The notes below the pieces were generated by a model. The model was not told the origin of the DNA. It did no database searches and worked only from the letters and a program-made list of their open reading frames with translations. From Sphingobacterium tabacisoli (GTDB lineage: Bacteria > Bacteroidota > Bacteroidia > Sphingobacteriales > Sphingobacteriaceae): 64,000 nt of DNA. Made by a program: the position numbers and the translations under genes. The stretch covers positions 248,001-312,000 of the forward strand of contig NZ_JAEQMU010000001.1 in assembly GCF_017908035.1 (NCBI RefSeq). The letters are read 5' to 3'. Positions 60,483 through 64,000 of this stretch are shown here, in pieces (positions within the stretch are counted from its first letter, which is position 1; each line of letters starts with the position of its first letter).

Positions 60483-61866
60483 GATTGGTTCTATAGTTTT
60501 CTATATCTTCTACTGATTTGATTAACTCGGGGCCTAACAGACGGAAACCCTCATTGGTAATTAAGAAATTATCTTCTATCCGTATACCGCCAAAATCACG
60601 GTACGACTCCAGCAGGTCATAATTAATGAACTGGGACAGCTTATTTTCCTTCTTCCACATATCGATAAGTTCCGGTATGATGTAGATCCCCGGTTCGACA
60701 GTCAGCACGAATCCTGTTTGTAGTTCACGTCCCAGGCGTAGAGATTTAAGACCAAATGTACTCGTATCCTTAGGCTCTTGCTCGGTGTATCCCACATACT
60801 GCTCGCCCAGATCTTCCATATCATGTACATCGAGCCCCATCATATGGCCTAATCCACATTGAAAGAATAGCGTGTGTGCATGTGCCTGTACCGCTTCTTC
60901 AGGATCTCCCTTCATCAGTCCTACGGCCACAAGACCTTCGACAAGATGTCTTGCCGCAAGCAGATGTACATCCTTAAACTTTATCCCTGGTTTCAGACGC
61001 TCTCTCGCAGCCTCAAAAGCTTTTAGTACCACATTATATAAGTCCCGTTGGCGTGCGGTGAAGCGCCCCGAAACCGGGAAAGTCCGGGTGAGATCTGCGG
61101 CATAGCCCATAGCCGTCTCCGCACCCGAATCGTTCAGTATCATATCGCCTTCTTTTAGGAAGTTCTGTTGATAGGCATTGTGAAGTATCTCTCCATGTAC
61201 CGTTACTATCGGTGGATAAGCAAAGTTACAGTTGTGGTCATACGCATAGTGTTGTATGGCAGCGGCCATATGGCGTTCCTGTGTACCGACCTGAGCCGTA
61301 CGCATTGCCAATAGATGCATTTCTGTAGACACTGCCAATGCTTTTTCGATTTCCGCAATCTCTTGGTTTTCTTTGATCGATCGTTGTGCTACCACGGCTT
61401 TGATAAATGGAACAGAGGGGTTTATTTCCTTCGGGCTGACCTGCAATAATTCGCCGAGCAATAGTTTGTTGCTGGATTGATACGGCGGGAGGTAGTGTAT
61501 AGTCCTACCACTTTTTTTAGCTTGTTGTAAGTATGATGCCAATTGTGCGAAAGGAAGCGTTTCCTGCACCCCACATTTTAAGGATTTATCTTTCAGCGAT
61601 TCCTGCTGTCCGGTCCATACGATATCATCTATACTCAGCTCATTGCCAAAAATGATCGTTTTATCATTGTCTATATCGATAATGGCAGCTAGATAAGGAG
61701 CAGGGATGCCAAAGTAATATAAAAAAGTACTATCCTGACGAAAAGGATAGGTGTTATGCTCGAAATTAATAGGATTCTCAATATTCCCTAAGAAGAGCAG
61801 GACGCCACTGGAGATCTGCTTTTGCAGCGCTGATCTTCGGGATTGATAAGTCTGTACTGAAAACAT
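60472..61866 (-). CDS. pepP: Xaa-Pro aminopeptidase (aminopeptidase P, M24B)
   Basis: A 464-residue pita-bread metallopeptidase cleaving the first residue before proline. The N-terminal creatinase-like domain is about 1-165. The catalytic domain shows the dinuclear-metal ligands in order: Asp in NDSGAE, Asp in YAADLTRTFP, His in GLGHMMGLDVHDME, Glu in VEPGIYI and Glu in GGIRIEDN. There is no signal peptide, so it acts in the cytosol, complementing the exported DPP4-like enzyme whose gene overlaps its 3' end. Confidence 0.93.
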   Translation of the reverse strand: MFSVQTYQSRRSALQKQISSGVLLFLGNIENPINFEHNTYPFRQDSTFLYYFGIPAPYLAAIIDIDNDKTIIFGNELSIDDIVWTGQQESLKDKSLKCGVQETLPFAQLASYLQQAKKSGRTIHYLPPYQSSNKLLLGELLQVSPKEINPSVPFIKAVVAQRSIKENQEIAEIEKALAVSTEMHLLAMRTAQVGTQERHMAAAIQHYAYDHNCNFAYPPIVTVHGEILHNAYQQNFLKEGDMILNDSGAETAMGYAADLTRTFPVSGRFTARQRDLYNVVLKAFEAARERLKPGIKFKDVHLLAARHLVEGLVAVGLMKGDPEEAVQAHAHTLFFQCGLGHMMGLDVHDMEDLGEQYVGYTEQEPKDTSTFGLKSLRLGRELQTGFVLTVEPGIYIIPELIDMWKKENKLSQFINYDLLESYRDFGGIRIEDNFLITNEGFRLLGPELIKSVEDIENYRTNHVQ

Positions 61867-62444
61867 AGTAATACCTAGATTAAGTGTTTGAAATAATAGA
61901 GGTAAAGTTTGGAAAAAAAAGTGAGACTTCTAGGGAGGGGTGTGGAGATATACTAATTTGCACTTAGGGTCGTTCATGGACTCCCAAGAGTGCTGGCTTT
62001 TCTCCATGGACTTGACGAACGATCCTTTATATATTGTGGACTTTTCCATGAAGTGGACGGGCGACTACTATGGGGGGGGTATCTTTCCATGGATCTGTTC
62101 AACTTTCCTTCGTACTTGTAGCCTTTTATCCCGATCGATGCATACCACTCCTATGACTATACCCTCCATCCTTTGTACCTGTTGGTTTTTTCAATGGAAA
62201 AGTAGGAGGAGTCTATGGTGTAGATGATATATTACATGGATTGTGTGATTTTTTCCTTGGTCATTTGTTACGATCCTTATGGGGAAAGCAGTGTGTCGAT
62301 AGGAGAATGGTTGGTTGTCAAAGATGGTGGTATAAGGAAAACCTAAAGGATAAAGTTTAAAACTGGACGTTAATGCTAGGTAAAATACATAAGGGAGGTC
62401 ATAGATGATATAACCTCCCTTGTGTATTTAGCGCGCTTGTGTAT
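61867..62444. other. Intergenic region with degenerate 30-base periodicity and a G8 tract
   Basis: This 578-base region lies upstream of pepP and downstream of the outer-membrane-protein gene. An (A/G)TGGACT-like motif recurs at 61976, 62006 and 62036 (30-base steps), with further variants at 62053 and 62089. CTTT(T)CCATG-like motifs recur nearby, and there is a run of eight G at 62072-62079. An open frame at 61940-62227 exists but has poor protein character (many Trp, Cys and Met). I see no convincing gene. Confidence 0.45.
62384..62428 (-). terminator. Terminator hairpin of the outer-membrane-protein gene
   Basis: AATACATAAGGGAGGT and ACCTCCCTTGTGTATT form a 16-bp stem (one G-U pair) with a 13-base loop, starting 16 bases beyond the stop codon on the minus strand. 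The U-tail is short (TTTTA). The 13-mer CTTGTGTATTTAG occurs twice, at 62419 and 62436, the second copy overlapping the stop codon. Confidence 0.65.
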
Positions 62445-63008
62445 TTAGAATCGGTAGCCTACAGATAGTCCGATGATTCTGTTTTTGGCATCGAGTTCTT
62501 TGCTGAGTTTGTTGATACCGTGGTTGTATTTTAGATCGATGGAGAATTGCTTGATATCGGTGCCGATATTGATCAGACCATCGTACGTTATATTATTGAA
62601 ATTATTGGTATATGCCTTGTTTTTCTTTAACTGATAGTTTAGCTGTGCTCCGATAGCTGTTCTCAACGTGATGTTGTCTGTTTCTATAACGCGATACCCC
62701 AGTTGGATAGGTAGGTTCAGCTGATAGAATTTAGGAGCGTATTCCGTATTGTCGATCTTGTAGGCGTATTTGTATAGGGATATTCCAAGATCTACCTGCC
62801 CGTAAAGACGTTCTTTGGTACGTACGAATGCGCCTGCCTGAACACCGAACTTCGAATCAGAGCTTTTTACTATACCCGAGCCAAAAGATGGCATATGGTA
62901 CTGGCCACCGATTTTAACACCAAAATCCACTTCTTGTGCTTTTGTTTCCTGATTAAGACCGAATCCCATTGCCGCCAGAAGCAGGCCATACGTTAATTGT
63001 TTTTTCAT
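62445..63008 (-). CDS. Outer-membrane beta-barrel protein (PorT/OmpW-like small barrel)
   Basis: A 187-residue exported protein from ATG at 63008 (MKKQLTYG, signal peptide ending TKAQ). Upstream in-frame codons to 63203 run back into the acyltransferase gene and are unlikely to be used. The mature part consists of alternating amphipathic strands (VDFGVKIGGQYHMPSF, RLYGQVDLGISLYKYAYKI, FYQLNLPIQLGYRVI, FSIDLKYNHGINKL). It ends in the terminal aromatic residue of outer-membrane barrels (GLSVGYRF). Function unknown; it follows an LpxL-like acyltransferase gene on the same strand. Confidence 0.8.
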   Translation of the reverse strand: MKKQLTYGLLLAAMGFGLNQETKAQEVDFGVKIGGQYHMPSFGSGIVKSSDSKFGVQAGAFVRTKERLYGQVDLGISLYKYAYKIDNTEYAPKFYQLNLPIQLGYRVIETDNITLRTAIGAQLNYQLKKNKAYTNNFNNITYDGLINIGTDIKQFSIDLKYNHGINKLSKELDAKNRIIGLSVGYRF

Positions 63009-63090
63009 TGTTATTGATTTAATATATTTTTCTAATCTGTTTATATATATGATGCTCGAACTAAAGTATACCCTTAGCTTTTTTTTATTT

Positions 63091-63885
63091 TTATTTCCAT
63101 CGCTTGTGTGACCACAGCCACCAGCTGGGATCCTGCTGTATGCTCTTTTCCAGTTTTCGGGTGTAGGAGGTGGTGATATGCCCGTCGGGACTATCTGTTG
63201 CACGCAGGCAGATGGGCTGTAGGTTGGCTTTCCATTTGTGGTTGCCTATGGCCTGTAGCTCGATGTAGGCCACATATGCATCAAGGCGCTTGGCAATACG
63301 CTCGGGACCCATAAACATATAGGAAGGCTGCTGTAAAAAATCAATGGCCAGCCCATTGGCTTGCCCCGGAAACTGATCCGCTATAAATAGTGTAATAGAA
63401 GGGTGTCCCGTTTGGTCTAGGAGGATTTTGGCAGCCTGCTGGGAGGGAAGTAGGCGTAATCCGTATTGGCCCCGTCTTCTTTGTAGGAAGCGGTCTACCC
63501 AACGGTTTTTTTGAGGTTTGTACAGCGACTGTATGGGGAGTCCTAGCTGTAGTGGCAGTTTGCCCAGTATCTCCCAATTGCCATAATGGCCAAGCAGTAG
63601 AATGATCTGGCGATCCGCACGGTATTGCTGGTGCAGTGTACGGTACAGATCGGCCGAAAGGATGAGCTCTGGACGGCTAGGGAGTAATAGCTCTACCATC
63701 AGACGGCACATATTGCGGTAGAACCGTTGATGTTGCAGCGATAGCTCCTTGTAATCCGACAGTGGAAAGGAGCGCGCGAGATTCTGGGTGACGACTGCGC
63801 TACGGTAGCGCAGTATCTTACCAATCAGAAATCCTCCAAAATTATATATCCTGTTCATAAGTGCCTTAGTTTTCGCTAAACTCAT
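63091..63885 (-). CDS. LpxL/HtrB-like lipid A (lysophospholipid) acyltransferase
   Basis: Inner-membrane-associated acyltransferase of 264 residues that adds a secondary acyl chain to lipid A or a related lipid. The catalytic His100-x4-Glu105 motif is in HYGNWE. The second block is SLYKPQKNRWVDRFLQRRRG near 129-148, and FIADQFPGQ lies near 177-185. The start is either 63885, overlapping a possible 34-residue gene, or ATG 63858 just after it. Shorter than E. coli LpxL (306 residues), as usual in Bacteroidota. Confidence 0.85.
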   Translation of the reverse strand: MSLAKTKALMNRIYNFGGFLIGKILRYRSAVVTQNLARSFPLSDYKELSLQHQRFYRNMCRLMVELLLPSRPELILSADLYRTLHQQYRADRQIILLLGHYGNWEILGKLPLQLGLPIQSLYKPQKNRWVDRFLQRRRGQYGLRLLPSQQAAKILLDQTGHPSITLFIADQFPGQANGLAIDFLQQPSYMFMGPERIAKRLDAYVAYIELQAIGNHKWKANLQPICLRATDSPDGHITTSYTRKLEKSIQQDPSWWLWSHKRWK

Positions 63886-63970
63886 GTACCATACGGATCA
63901 ATAGTGCCAGAAGGTAGGTCACCATACCGAAGAGGAGTACAAGGATCGTGATAAAGAAGAGTAGTAGCAT
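63866..63970 (-). CDS. Possible 34-residue single-TM peptide
   Basis: A short frame starting at ATG 63970 encodes 34 residues, almost all hydrophobic (FFITILVLLFGMVTYLLALL) with a charged tail (RMVHEFSEN). It ends seven bases before an ATG of the acyltransferase gene (63858), or overlaps the earlier start (63885). The position and one-helix character fit a small membrane protein co-translated with the acyltransferase. Chance cannot be excluded at this length. Confidence 0.35.
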   Translation of the reverse strand: MLLLFFITILVLLFGMVTYLLALLIRMVHEFSEN

Positions 63971-64000
63971 AAGATTACTTTTTATAGTTTTGACAATTAA

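Noticed and set aside
61940..62227. Open frame of 95 codons upstream of pepP as a real gene
   Set aside because: Trp-, Cys- and Met-rich, spans the G8 tract and periodic repeats, no start signal; described as intergenic instead.
1..64000. CRISPR arrays, tRNA/rRNA genes, insertion sequences, prophage or attachment sites
   Set aside because: No regularly spaced exact repeats, tRNA cloverleaf ends, transposase motifs or phage structural genes were found on reading both strands; a scan with dedicated tools could still find short items.

Overview
The window looks like a chromosomal segment of a Bacteroidota bacterium, most likely Sphingobacteriaceae (Sphingobacterium/Pedobacter-like). Reasons visible in the sequence: two SusC/SusD outer-membrane pairs, a FecI/FecR-type sigma/anti-sigma pair feeding a SusC with an STN domain, TAnnTTTG-type promoter elements, few Shine-Dalgarno sequences, an AT-rich genome, and an inositol-lipid gene cluster. 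I saw no rRNA, tRNA, CRISPR array, IS element or phage gene.

Layout. 1-2.7 kb: a zinc alcohol dehydrogenase and, on the other strand, an enolase-superfamily enzyme. 3.1-8.8 kb: a co-directional six-gene cluster: inositol-phosphate synthase, a COG1213-like nucleotidyltransferase, an ATP-grasp ligase, a CDP-alcohol phosphotransferase, a flippase-like membrane protein and a HAD-fold protein. It reads as an inositol-lipid pathway that may run through CDP-inositol. 8.8-9.0 kb holds a small frame-broken reading frame with a slippery heptamer. 9.1-17.5 kb: ECF sigma, FecR anti-sigma, SusC, SusD and a TlpA/ResA-like thioredoxin, closed by a perfect 20-bp hairpin shared with the convergent GntR gene.

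17.6-39.0 kb: a GntR regulator and a divergent operon of about 20 kb: SusC, SusD, a surface lipoprotein, two large secreted enzymes of no family I recognise, two SGNH esterases, a FAD oxidoreductase, a sodium/solute symporter, GalT and GalK, ending at a clear terminator. The symporter and Leloir enzymes point to a galactose-containing substrate, yet no familiar glycosidase is present. A GTCTAGAC operator-like palindrome lies just downstream of the likely promoter.

39-45 kb: MscS-type channel, M20 amidohydrolase, heme oxygenase, a DUF4230 protein and a periplasmic thioredoxin. 45.2-53.4 kb: a divalent-metal (Zn/Co/Cd) efflux operon: a small Cys/His-rich protein, a CzcA-type RND pump fused to its TolC-type outer-membrane channel, a His-rich adaptor lipoprotein and a P1B-type ATPase with a His-rich N-terminus. 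53.4-64 kb: P-loop ATPase, RhtA-like exporter, a poorly characterised envelope pair (single-TM protein plus beta-propeller lipoprotein), small membrane proteins, a DPP4-like peptidase overlapping an aminopeptidase P gene, an outer-membrane beta-barrel protein, an LpxL-like acyltransferase and a possible 34-residue membrane peptide.

All family assignments come from reading motifs by eye; no database search was possible.
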